Below, piece after piece: positions 51,615 through 59,605 of a stretch of DNA of 64,000 bases. Made by a program: the position numbers and the translations under genes. Each line of letters starts with the position of its first letter. Within the stretch, counting starts at the first letter, position 1. The notes below the pieces were generated by a model, which had not been told where the DNA came from, searched no databases, and was given only the letters and a program-made list of their open reading frames with translations. Location: assembly GCA_900544175.1 (NCBI GenBank), contig UQUN01000002.1, positions 124,001-188,000 on the forward strand, read 5' to 3'. The DNA is from an uncultured Alistipes sp. (lineage in GTDB: Bacteria; Bacteroidota; Bacteroidia; Bacteroidales; UBA932).

Positions 51615-52981
51615 ATCTGTCCGTTTTGAATTCTTGCCAGGCGTTTTACAGTTTCTATTTTGGAATACTCATCAAATCGGTACAGACAGTATTCCTTATT
51701 ACTGAAATCCTTGAATGACTGCACACATCCACCTCCACAGATTGGAAATATAATACAGTCCTTGCACGGAGGGTTGACTTCAATACGCCGTCTTAGGATT
51801 CGTTCGTTGACCCCTTCTTTCCAAATTATTTTTCCGTCAGAAAGAAGACGTCCTTCTCTGTTTTCTTCGTTGAATGCACGTGCGCAGCATTTGAATACAT
51901 CTCCATTGTAGTTGATTGAAGCGGCATTGACATAGGAATGCTTGCATGGATATCTCACAGAATCGATAGAACTCACCGGCATTACCTGCATCCCTAATGA
52001 CGACGCATAATCTACAGACGCATTTGCAAGTAGCATGGTACTGCTGTCAACAGGATCAACTTGTACATTGTCACAAGCCTCACGTATTACTTTTTTGGGT
52101 GAATCCTGCCAAATGCGCACGGGCGTATAGATTATGCGGTTCCGCTCTACTGCCGGGCACTCCTCAAATTCTTTCAGAACCTTAGTGAGGTCTTCCACAT
52201 TTTTATGAGTATAGTTAACTCTGAGTGTGACAAAAAAGCCCTGACTTACAAGTGTCTTTACATTGTTGATCAACAGTCTGTATGAATCTGGATGCTTTTT
52301 GCTGAATCTGGATTTGTTGTGGTTTTCCTCATAGCCGTCAAATGTGATTTGAAATGCTGTAAGGATATTGCTCTCCTTAATAAAATTGATCATCTCATTC
52401 GTCAGCAACGCACCGTTTGTGGTAATCTGCAATGTGCTTAATATCCCTTTACCGGAAGTTTTCTCCGTGAACGCTGACAATATCGGTCTGATAACCGTAT
52501 CAAATTTCATAAGCGGCTCCCCTCCGAAAAAGTACAGATGAAAGCGCTGCAGATTAGGATTCTCTTTCAGCACATCATCTATTAGAGCTATTGTCGCATT
52601 GACCATTTCCGGAGTCATTTCTGAATCTTTCACTTTTGATTCGTAACAGTACCAGCAGTGAAAGTTGCAGTCCAATGTCGGATTGACTGTAAGATGGTAT
52701 TGGGTCTTGTCGGATAGATTCTTTAACCTGAACTGCTCCACAGCCTCTACTTCGTCATAGTTGTCCTCTACAATAAAGCCTCCTTGCAGCAGTGTGAGAT
52801 AAAAATCTGGATGAATCTTTTCAATCTCATGCGCATTGTCGGTATACTTAGCCAGCAATTCAGCCAAAGTTTTTTCCACCAGTATGGAGTTGTACCCGAA
52901 TGTATTGAAAATGACCATATATTCCCCTTCTGGGAATATTACGTTGTATCTGCTTGCTTTCATATAGAATGGTTGTTTCAA
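51611..52981 (-). CDS. Radical SAM/SPASM peptide maturase (cluster 3)
   Basis: A 456-aa enzyme. The N-terminal recognition region (YMVIFNTFGYNSILVEKT) resembles that of the cluster 1 maturase. The radical SAM motif is CNFHCWYC (about 110-117), followed by FFGGEPLMKF. SPASM cysteines appear in RYPCKHS, VFKCCARAF and CKDCIIFPICGGGC. Its likely substrate is the precursor encoded just upstream (53073-53288). A start 6 codons later (52963) is possible. Confidence 0.93.
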   Translation of the reverse strand: MKQPFYMKASRYNVIFPEGEYMVIFNTFGYNSILVEKTLAELLAKYTDNAHEIEKIHPDFYLTLLQGGFIVEDNYDEVEAVEQFRLKNLSDKTQYHLTVNPTLDCNFHCWYCYESKVKDSEMTPEMVNATIALIDDVLKENPNLQRFHLYFFGGEPLMKFDTVIRPILSAFTEKTSGKGILSTLQITTNGALLTNEMINFIKESNILTAFQITFDGYEENHNKSRFSKKHPDSYRLLINNVKTLVSQGFFVTLRVNYTHKNVEDLTKVLKEFEECPAVERNRIIYTPVRIWQDSPKKVIREACDNVQVDPVDSSTMLLANASVDYASSLGMQVMPVSSIDSVRYPCKHSYVNAASINYNGDVFKCCARAFNEENREGRLLSDGKIIWKEGVNERILRRRIEVNPPCKDCIIFPICGGGCVQSFKDFSNKEYCLYRFDEYSKIETVKRLARIQNGQI

Positions 52982-53072
52982 ATTTATATTTATATCAAAG
53001 TGTCGCAGCCGTAAGACCGCGACACATGAAGATTATGACCTTGTTTTCAATCAAGGCTGTGGGAAGTCATGC

Positions 53073-53288
53073 CTAGCAACCGCATTGGCAGGAACACTGG
53101 CAGGAGTAGCCGAGGACGGCGACCATAATCGTGTTCATGATGAACGGTCGCAGAACGGTTGTGGTCTGCTGGTCCTGACCTCCGTACGGAGCAAATCCTC
53201 CGGTCATTTCTCCGGAAACATTCCTCTTCAGCGGCTCTACTTCGCGAACGAAGTCGGAAAAATTTGTAGGTTTCTTTTTCATTTTCAC
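53073..53288 (-). CDS. Peptide precursor with C-terminal CQCSCQCGC core (cluster 3)
   Basis: A 71-aa precursor. The leader (KKPTNFSDFVREVEPLKRNV) is charged and ends in MTGG; a second GG follows at APYGGQ. After a hydrophobic bridge (RPFIMNTIMVAVLGY) the protein ends SCQCSCQCGC: five cysteines at alternate positions. Such Cys-x-Cys tails are plausible radical SAM cross-link targets. It lies between the TonB-type barrel gene (56-base gap) and the maturase (91-base gap) in one operon. Leader sequence is unrelated to those of clusters 1 and 2 apart from GG. Confidence 0.82.
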   Translation of the reverse strand: MKMKKKPTNFSDFVREVEPLKRNVSGEMTGGFAPYGGQDQQTTTVLRPFIMNTIMVAVLGYSCQCSCQCGC

Positions 53289-53344
53289 TTGCTTTTAGTT
53301 TTAGTGTTAACAATTGGTTATGTGTGCTTTCCGGAAAGCCTATG

Positions 53345-55930
53345 TTATAACATTATCTGGATGCTTGCCATGATGCTCCTGCCACGTATTCCATATGTAT
53401 AGTCCGTACCGCTGAGCAATCCATAGTCCGTGTATCTGTATGTCCTCTCGTCCAACAGATTCATGGCAATCAGTCTCAGATCCACACGCCTTGACACCTT
53501 CCACCTTACAGAAGCGTCCAGAAGGAAAAGATTGGCCGAACGGCCGGAATTGAACCTTGTATAATAATGCTCACCGCCCACACCGATCTGCCATTTGTCC
53601 CCAATAAGGATATCCACGCCCAGCCAGTGTTTAAGGATATCATAGGAAGTGTTGCCCTCATTCTTGATATCCATGTTGTTGTATGTATACGTCAGTTTAT
53701 AGTCCATGGACAGCCATCTTGTAAAGGTGCCCTGTATCCCTGGCTGTACAGAGACAGCCCTTACCGTATACGGAGAGGCGATATCCTCCCTCATTGTCAC
53801 GGCCCATGACTGTCCGTATCCAGCATCCAGATTGAGAAGCAGTCTTCCTGATATCAGGCCTTTGCTGATTCCGCCGGACAACTGGAGGATTCTGCTGTCG
53901 TTATCTGTTTCAGAGAAAGTGGACAGGATCCGGTCTCCGATGAACAACTGGTTCATCATGTACGGAAAAGCATCCCATTCGAACTTGGCCGACAGATTCG
54001 CAAAGAATGCGGATATGGGATTTCTGTATCTGAAAGTCAATGCGGCCGAGCGTTCCTGACTGCTCCGGGCAATCGGAACTGTCCTGTACAGATTCCTGAA
54101 GTCCGTCATGAGCAGGCCGTCAAAATACATGGACGCATCGGGCGGCAGCAGTGAATATTTTAGCTGTGCCGCAATATCCGTTTTAGCGCTTATCCTGAAT
54201 CTCGTATATACGGAAGGTGATACCGATGGATAATTATATACTCCGGGGGCAGCCGTCCCGCTGCTTATCCTGCGCAGATGCCAAGCAACAGGCGCAGACA
54301 ATGTAAACAGCCACCTGTTCGACTGCCATGAGAATTCAGGAGCAAGCCACGCCTTGAATAGCAGGAAACTCATATCACATTCCGTCATGTACTCCGCATC
54401 AATTCCTGTCAGACTGCTGCGGACATCATGCAGATTAAGGTCGATGCCTCCTCTAAGATAGATGCTCCATCCTCCAAGCAGCCATCCGTAACGGGCTTCG
54501 GTAACGGAACGGAAGTCTCCGGTGATGATTTCCTGCATGACGGACTGTCCATTGTCAACAGTCAGTGAATGAGGCTTGTATCCGTACCTGTTCCTGGAAG
54601 AGACCGACATCAGGTTGTCCCCGATTCTCTTTATCAACTGCAGGTCGTTTGCAGCCATGAATGAGGGGGTCTCGGAGTGCTGTCTCACACCAAGTGTCCC
54701 GCTTATGTCCGATGCGGCACTGTGCCATGCCGCATCCACATACAGCCGGTCCTTTACATACAGTTCCGGACGGTTCATCAGCAACGAAACCTCCCCGCTT
54801 AGCAGCTGTTTCTGCGTGCGCATGTCGTTCTGTTCCACGAAAGGCTGCTGTCCTGTCCCGAAATACTCGGTAACATATCCGTTCGAATAATCAAGCCTGT
54901 CCCTTTCGTATGTCACATTGAACGCCACATCATGCCCCTTTCCGCTATGCCATGAGTTGGAAGTGTTGGCAAGCAGCGACAGGTTGTCTCTGGTACGTCG
55001 CTCGTCAAGCGGAGAGGAATATCTTCCGACGGAGATATAGTCCGTCCATGGAGAGTCCACATAACCGCTTCCGAATAGCATGTCATCTGTCTGGCGGACA
55101 CTCCATGTGGCCGGATTCCAGCCGGTATTATTTACGCGGACAGTCTCCATGTTCTGCCATTTTCCAGCAATACGCATGGCGAAGGCCGAGGCGTCGTATA
55201 AAATAGGAGACACGCCTATTCCTCCGTTGAGAATCCATGCCCACTTACGTTTCGCATCATCCCTCAGTTTGATGTTCAGACCAGCCTGCTGCGAGAATTC
55301 CAGACCTTTCAATACCTGGATGGGCTGATGGTTCTCCAGCACTTCCACGCGTGCCACATCCGATGGGGATATGTTCTCCGTCGCCAGTCCGTACCGTCCG
55401 CCCATGAAATCGGAACCGTCTATATAGAATTTGTTGATAGGCTCCCCATTGTACTTGATCTGCCCGTCTTCCTCCACCTCTATTCCCGGCAGCCGTCGCA
55501 GCACATCCACGATACTGTTGTCCTGAGCTTTTGCATATTGGCTTACAAAGTAAACCAGCGTATCACTTCTCAATTCTATAGGAGGAGCCTTGACTACCAC
55601 ATCGTCCAGTACCGTAGGCTCAGAAGTCATCCTGACAGTCAGAGGAAAAGCCAGGCTGTCCGTTTTCGATACAAAAGAGCGGTATCCCATGCTCTGTACA
55701 TGAAAGACGGTACCGGAAGTCCTGATGTCGTCAGTGAAGTTGAACGAGCCTCCGTTATCGGTGAATGTATAGCATATGACTGCCCCGGCCAAGTCCTTCA
55801 CCTGGACGATAGCTCCCGGTATCGGACTCCCGTTATCATTATCGATGATACGGCCTGCTATTCTCCCGGCCTGCCCATAAAGGGTGGATACACAAAAGAA
55901 TACTGCAGCTATGGTAACGGCGGCTCTCAT
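53345..55930 (-). CDS. TonB-receptor-like outer membrane barrel protein (cluster 3)
   Basis: An 861-aa exported protein: signal peptide (AVTIAAVFFCVSTLYGQA), carboxypeptidase-regulatory domain (IAGRIIDNDNGSPIPGAIV), plug-like region (RSDTLVYFVSQYAKAQDNSI, RRLPGIEVEEDGQIKYNGEP) and a barrel ending RSIMASIQIML. Same architecture as the cluster 2 barrel; both carry the NKFYIDG/SRFYIEG plug motif. It follows the third GLPGLI gene by 14 bases. Outer membrane role in peptide export, sensing or immunity is inferred. Confidence 0.88.
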   Translation of the reverse strand: MRAAVTIAAVFFCVSTLYGQAGRIAGRIIDNDNGSPIPGAIVQVKDLAGAVICYTFTDNGGSFNFTDDIRTSGTVFHVQSMGYRSFVSKTDSLAFPLTVRMTSEPTVLDDVVVKAPPIELRSDTLVYFVSQYAKAQDNSIVDVLRRLPGIEVEEDGQIKYNGEPINKFYIDGSDFMGGRYGLATENISPSDVARVEVLENHQPIQVLKGLEFSQQAGLNIKLRDDAKRKWAWILNGGIGVSPILYDASAFAMRIAGKWQNMETVRVNNTGWNPATWSVRQTDDMLFGSGYVDSPWTDYISVGRYSSPLDERRTRDNLSLLANTSNSWHSGKGHDVAFNVTYERDRLDYSNGYVTEYFGTGQQPFVEQNDMRTQKQLLSGEVSLLMNRPELYVKDRLYVDAAWHSAASDISGTLGVRQHSETPSFMAANDLQLIKRIGDNLMSVSSRNRYGYKPHSLTVDNGQSVMQEIITGDFRSVTEARYGWLLGGWSIYLRGGIDLNLHDVRSSLTGIDAEYMTECDMSFLLFKAWLAPEFSWQSNRWLFTLSAPVAWHLRRISSGTAAPGVYNYPSVSPSVYTRFRISAKTDIAAQLKYSLLPPDASMYFDGLLMTDFRNLYRTVPIARSSQERSAALTFRYRNPISAFFANLSAKFEWDAFPYMMNQLFIGDRILSTFSETDNDSRILQLSGGISKGLISGRLLLNLDAGYGQSWAVTMREDIASPYTVRAVSVQPGIQGTFTRWLSMDYKLTYTYNNMDIKNEGNTSYDILKHWLGVDILIGDKWQIGVGGEHYYTRFNSGRSANLFLLDASVRWKVSRRVDLRLIAMNLLDERTYRYTDYGLLSGTDYTYGIRGRSIMASIQIML

Positions 55931-55944
55931 AGGCGTGACAGACT

Positions 55945-56829
55945 TTACGGTCTCCAGTCTCTTTCCATATAGTCATATCCGAGTTCCTTCGGCTGGGTCA
56001 TGTCCTTCCTTTCCTCACCGTCAGCCCCTGTAATCATGACCTGGATACCGTTCACGGACTCCATATATCCGGTGGGATTGCTGTCGTAGCGGTACTTTGT
56101 CTGGTAGAACTTGCCACGGGTAGTCCTGTTGTACGGCACATCTGGAATAGTTATTGACCTGTCCGCCTTGGAGTTTATTCCCACACATGTAAATGAGTAA
56201 TGGCCCTCCGTATCCTTAACCTCCATTATGAAGCCCGGCAACCCGCCGAACTTCCACGGCCCGTCAGCCACAGGGATCTTATCCGTGTAGTACGCGACAT
56301 ACTCCCTTCCCCTGAACCGGCACCGGGCACTGCGGCATTCGTAACCAAGTATTGTCTTTGTATCCTCTGTCATTGTCCATTCCTGTACCGGAATGGCTTC
56401 TTCGAACAGGAACCAGTCGGTGGCGATCCTGTCCGTAACAGTAAACTTCCCGGAAGGATAGTTCTTGTATATGGAGAACGTCTCGCCTCCTATGTACCGG
56501 CCGGGATTGGCCTTTATCTGGTCTGATGTCGAGGCGCTGATCAGGGAATCGGCCCGCATGGTACGGTAGCTCATGAATTTTGACATTCCGTAACTTACCT
56601 GCAGGATCATACGGTCCTCAACATAGGATGTGATATCCGTAGTGTCTGTCAGATAACGGTAATCGTACATGAACTCCATGACAGCCTTCCCGATCTCATC
56701 CTGTTTTGTCGGGGTTCCGGTATTGATTGAAATTTGTTTGCCGGCATACACGGTCACAATCTGGTCACTCTGCGCATGGGCAAACATGGTACATGCGCTT
56801 AGAAGGATTGCCAATACTGATTTTTTCAT
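55945..56829 (-). CDS. GLPGLI family protein 3 (cluster 3)
   Basis: A 294-aa exported protein with signal peptide (KKSVLAILLSACTMFAHA) and a variant family signature, FGGLPGFIMEV (Leu to Phe). Other shared blocks are EWTMTEDTKTILGYEC, FRGREYVAYYTDKIP and DGPWKFGG, aligning with the cluster 2 paralogues. First gene of the minus-strand cluster 3 operon. A TATTTTTG box on the minus strand (56866-56859) fits the -7 consensus. It is divergent from the two-component system, 167 bases apart. Confidence 0.88.
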   Translation of the reverse strand: MKKSVLAILLSACTMFAHAQSDQIVTVYAGKQISINTGTPTKQDEIGKAVMEFMYDYRYLTDTTDITSYVEDRMILQVSYGMSKFMSYRTMRADSLISASTSDQIKANPGRYIGGETFSIYKNYPSGKFTVTDRIATDWFLFEEAIPVQEWTMTEDTKTILGYECRSARCRFRGREYVAYYTDKIPVADGPWKFGGLPGFIMEVKDTEGHYSFTCVGINSKADRSITIPDVPYNRTTRGKFYQTKYRYDSNPTGYMESVNGIQVMITGADGEERKDMTQPKELGYDYMERDWRP

Positions 56830-56996
56830 TTTTTGTCTGTTTGATGATTACTATGTCGCAAAAATACCCTCAGCATCGGATACAAGAGGAAAATAATCCT
56901 TACTCAAACATTGGGAATTATTACTGAATTATTATTGGCCGGCTTTTACGCGCTCTGAAAGTTCCACATGTCGTTGTATATATGTATTTTTGCAGT

Positions 56997-58460
56997 ATGG
57001 AAAGAAGAATAAAGATACTGAATGTTTTCACCATCATTGCAATAGCGGCGTTCTGCATAATGCAGTGCTGGTGGCTGTATGCCCGTTATAAGTACACGCT
57101 GCAGAACTACGAGAGCGAGCTGTACGGCACCATTTCCGGGACAATGGCGGCCGAGTTTGACATGCGCCGCAGGACTCCGGATCCCAAGGTGGGCATAGTC
57201 ACCAGTTCCAGCATTACCGCCGGTGTGGGAGGAGAGGAGGGCTCTTCCCTGACATGGATGTTCGATGTATATGTCGTTGACGGAGACCAGTATCCTGTCG
57301 GGGATTCCCTGGATTCGGAGAGGATTGTCAGCTCTTATGCTGAACAGGGACGGGATGGGATTACAAAGTACCGTTTCATTGTCAGTGACAGTAAAAATGA
57401 GGCGGACGCATACGATGCCCTGGAGCGTTTCTGCGTTGACGAGATGCATCCTTTCTCTACGGACCGCCTGGAAAGGCTGCTGCATGAGCGCGGGATATAC
57501 CCGGGCAGTATTTCTACGGAGCATGCAGATTCGATGATGTGGAATCCGGTATATGTCCCTCACTCGTCCGTCCTGAACCCTGTAATGACAGTTGTATGGC
57601 CCTATGACATACTTGGCCGTGAGCAGGTAAGGATATCCGTTCCGATCGGAGTATCCCCGATAATCATGGATATGTCAGGAACATTGGCCGTGACCCTCGT
57701 GCTGTCCATCCTTCTGGTCTCATGCCTGGCTGCACAGATCGCCACCGTGCGCAGACAGCGGAGGATTGAACAGCTGCGTGTTGACTTCATACATACCATG
57801 GTGCATGAGTTGAAACGGCCCATTTCCACATTAAAGATGTGTGTCTCATACATGCGCAATGAAAAACTCATGCAGGATGCACAGAGCAGGGATGCCATTC
57901 TGACCGACTCGTACAATGAGCTGGACAACCTTACCGCCTATTTTTCCAAGCTGCGGGATCTGACTTACAACGATACGATAGAGATTCCTTTGAACATCAG
58001 CCGCTTTGACCTTCAGGCCCTGCTTAATGACTGCATCTCCAAATTGAATGTTCCTGTCGGCAAGGAGGCGGATATCAGGATAGTGCCGGAAAACGGCCTT
58101 ACAATATCAGCCGACAGGATCTATCTGGCGAATGTCGTAAGCAACCTGTTGGAGAACTCCGTCAAATATTCCGGCAACCGTGTTTCCGTCATCATCAACT
58201 ATACCCGGGAGAGCAACGGCTGCATAAGCATATCCGTCAAGGACAACGGTATCGGAATCCCAAAAGACGAGCTCAGATATGTATTTGACAAGTTCTTCCG
58301 CAGCCGCAAGGTGACGGACAGCGGAATTCCCGGCATGGGACTCGGGCTGGCCTATGTCAGAATGCTCGTGAGATCACACGGCGGCACAATATCCGTAAGG
58401 AGCATGGAAAACTCAGGTTCCGTCTTCATCATTATCTTACCGCAGGAGGACATGGCATGA
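56997..58460 (+). CDS. Sensor histidine kinase (cluster 3)
   Basis: A 487-aa kinase. Membrane helices about 9-28 and about 218-242 flank a periplasmic sensor domain. HisKA: HTMVHELKRPISTLKM (phospho-His in HELKRP). HATPase: NLLENSVKY (N-box), DNGIGIP (G1) and GMGLGLAYV (G2). A TATTTTTG -7-like element (56985-56992) ends 4 bases before the ATG chosen, so the mRNA may be nearly leaderless. It overlaps the regulator gene by 4 bases. Position divergent from the GLPGLI-barrel-precursor operon suggests it senses envelope state or the peptide and controls that operon; this is inference. Confidence 0.93.
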   Translation: MERRIKILNVFTIIAIAAFCIMQCWWLYARYKYTLQNYESELYGTISGTMAAEFDMRRRTPDPKVGIVTSSSITAGVGGEEGSSLTWMFDVYVVDGDQYPVGDSLDSERIVSSYAEQGRDGITKYRFIVSDSKNEADAYDALERFCVDEMHPFSTDRLERLLHERGIYPGSISTEHADSMMWNPVYVPHSSVLNPVMTVVWPYDILGREQVRISVPIGVSPIIMDMSGTLAVTLVLSILLVSCLAAQIATVRRQRRIEQLRVDFIHTMVHELKRPISTLKMCVSYMRNEKLMQDAQSRDAILTDSYNELDNLTAYFSKLRDLTYNDTIEIPLNISRFDLQALLNDCISKLNVPVGKEADIRIVPENGLTISADRIYLANVVSNLLENSVKYSGNRVSVIINYTRESNGCISISVKDNGIGIPKDELRYVFDKFFRSRKVTDSGIPGMGLGLAYVRMLVRSHGGTISVRSMENSGSVFIIILPQEDMA

Positions 58461-59128
58461 TCAGGATATTGCTGGTGGATGACGACTGGAAAAACTCCAT
58501 GCTCCTGAAACGCTTTCTGGAAGTGGAGGGATACGATGTGACATATGCCTGCAATGCTTTTGTCGGCTGGGAACTGTATGGCACCACGCATCCTGACCTG
58601 ATACTTCTCGACATCAACATGCCGGAAAAGAACGGTTTTGAGCTTGCACGGGAAATCAGGCAGGTGGACAAGGACGTCCTGCTGTTTTTTCTCACGGATC
58701 GTACAGAGAAAAGCGACAGGCTGACAGGATTCAGTCTTAAAGGCAATGACTATATTCCCAAACCGTTTTATCCTGAAGAGCTGACTGCAAGAATTAAAGA
58801 GCGTTTTGAACATGGAGGCCCCCGTACACTGCACCGGATTGTCATAGGCAAAACGTTATTTGACAGCGAGCTGGCGACAGTCACGTTCAACGATACATGC
58901 CGGACCCTGACAGTGCGGCAGGCTGACATCCTGTTGATGCTTGCGCGGGACATAGGTTCCGTAGTAGAGCGAAGTGACATACTGAAAAAGATATGGGGTG
59001 ATGACAGTCCTGCAAATTCGCTTGCGCTTAATGTCCAGATTACATATCTCAGGCATCTGCTTGAGGATGATGCATCCATATCTATCGTTTCACTGAAAAA
59101 GAAAGGTTATGTACTGAAAGTCAAGTAA
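58457..59128 (+). CDS. OmpR/PhoB-family response regulator (cluster 3)
   Basis: A 223-aa regulator: receiver domain about 1-118 (ILLVDDDW, phospho-Asp in LILLDINMPEKNG, Thr-equivalent FFLTDRT, Lys in YIPKPFYPEE) and a winged-helix DNA-binding domain (LTVRQADILLMLARDIGSVV, RSDILKKIWGDDSPANSLAL, and the wing VSLKKKGYVLKVK). Partner of the kinase encoded just upstream (ATGA overlap). Probable activator or repressor of the divergent cluster 3 operon. Confidence 0.94.
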   Translation: MIRILLVDDDWKNSMLLKRFLEVEGYDVTYACNAFVGWELYGTTHPDLILLDINMPEKNGFELAREIRQVDKDVLLFFLTDRTEKSDRLTGFSLKGNDYIPKPFYPEELTARIKERFEHGGPRTLHRIVIGKTLFDSELATVTFNDTCRTLTVRQADILLMLARDIGSVVERSDILKKIWGDDSPANSLALNVQITYLRHLLEDDASISIVSLKKKGYVLKVK

Positions 59129-59183
59129 ATATCTTTGCATTATAAGGCGTCTGCTTATTCCCACTTCTCTTTACTTGTAGATT

Positions 59184-59283
59184 GGAATCGCTTTGCGGCC
59201 CGACCTTGCCGTCCGCCAATGGGCATCCGCCAATTTTGCCCTGTAGTTCAACGGGTTGAGGATGTCTGTTCTAACCGTTTGTC
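59184..59283 (+). repeat. 100-bp direct repeat, right copy (flanks cluster 3)
   Basis: Same 100 bases as 48911-49010 with four transitions (positions 5, 82, 89 and 91 of the unit). The inverted-repeat partner present at the left copy is missing here, so the copy is one arm only. Confidence 0.9.
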
Positions 59284-59300
59284 CGATGTGCTTATACTGA

Positions 59301-59330
59301 AAAGAGCCGCCCTTCACAGGACAGCTCTTT
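59301..59330 (-). terminator. Intrinsic terminator of the topB operon
   Basis: Minus strand AAAGAGC-T-GTCC, loop, GGGC-G-GCTCTTTTC. It lies 50 bases after the small membrane-protein gene and could also stop plus-strand reads from cluster 3. Confidence 0.75.
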
Positions 59331-59380
59331 GTTTATGGTGACGGTGTTGATGATGAATGGTGCATGGCGACGGCGGAGTC

Positions 59381-59605
59381 TCAGAAGACCAGCAGAATCA
59401 GGATGCAGATGACTGTAGCGACAGTGACCAGCAGGCATACGGCGCCATACATAAACCTGAATATTCCTCTGAAAAACAGGATTGCGACGGCTGCCCATAT
59501 TGGAGATATCCCGTGCTTGTGAAGTCCGATGAAAACGATGGCGGCAATCGCGGCCGGCACTATGGCTTTTATCCTCCTCCCGTATCCCGCCTTTCCTGCA
59601 CTCAT
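59381..59605 (-). CDS. Small membrane protein downstream of topB
   Basis: A 74-aa protein with a basic N-terminus (MSAGKAGYGRRIKA) and two hydrophobic segments (IVPAAIAAIVFIGL and FMYGAVCLLVTVATVICILI). The ATG overlaps the topB stop (ATGA), a sign of a genuine co-translated gene. Function unknown; it may be an entry or anchoring protein of the element, which is speculative. Confidence 0.65.
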   Translation of the reverse strand: MSAGKAGYGRRIKAIVPAAIAAIVFIGLHKHGISPIWAAVAILFFRGIFRFMYGAVCLLVTVATVICILILLVF

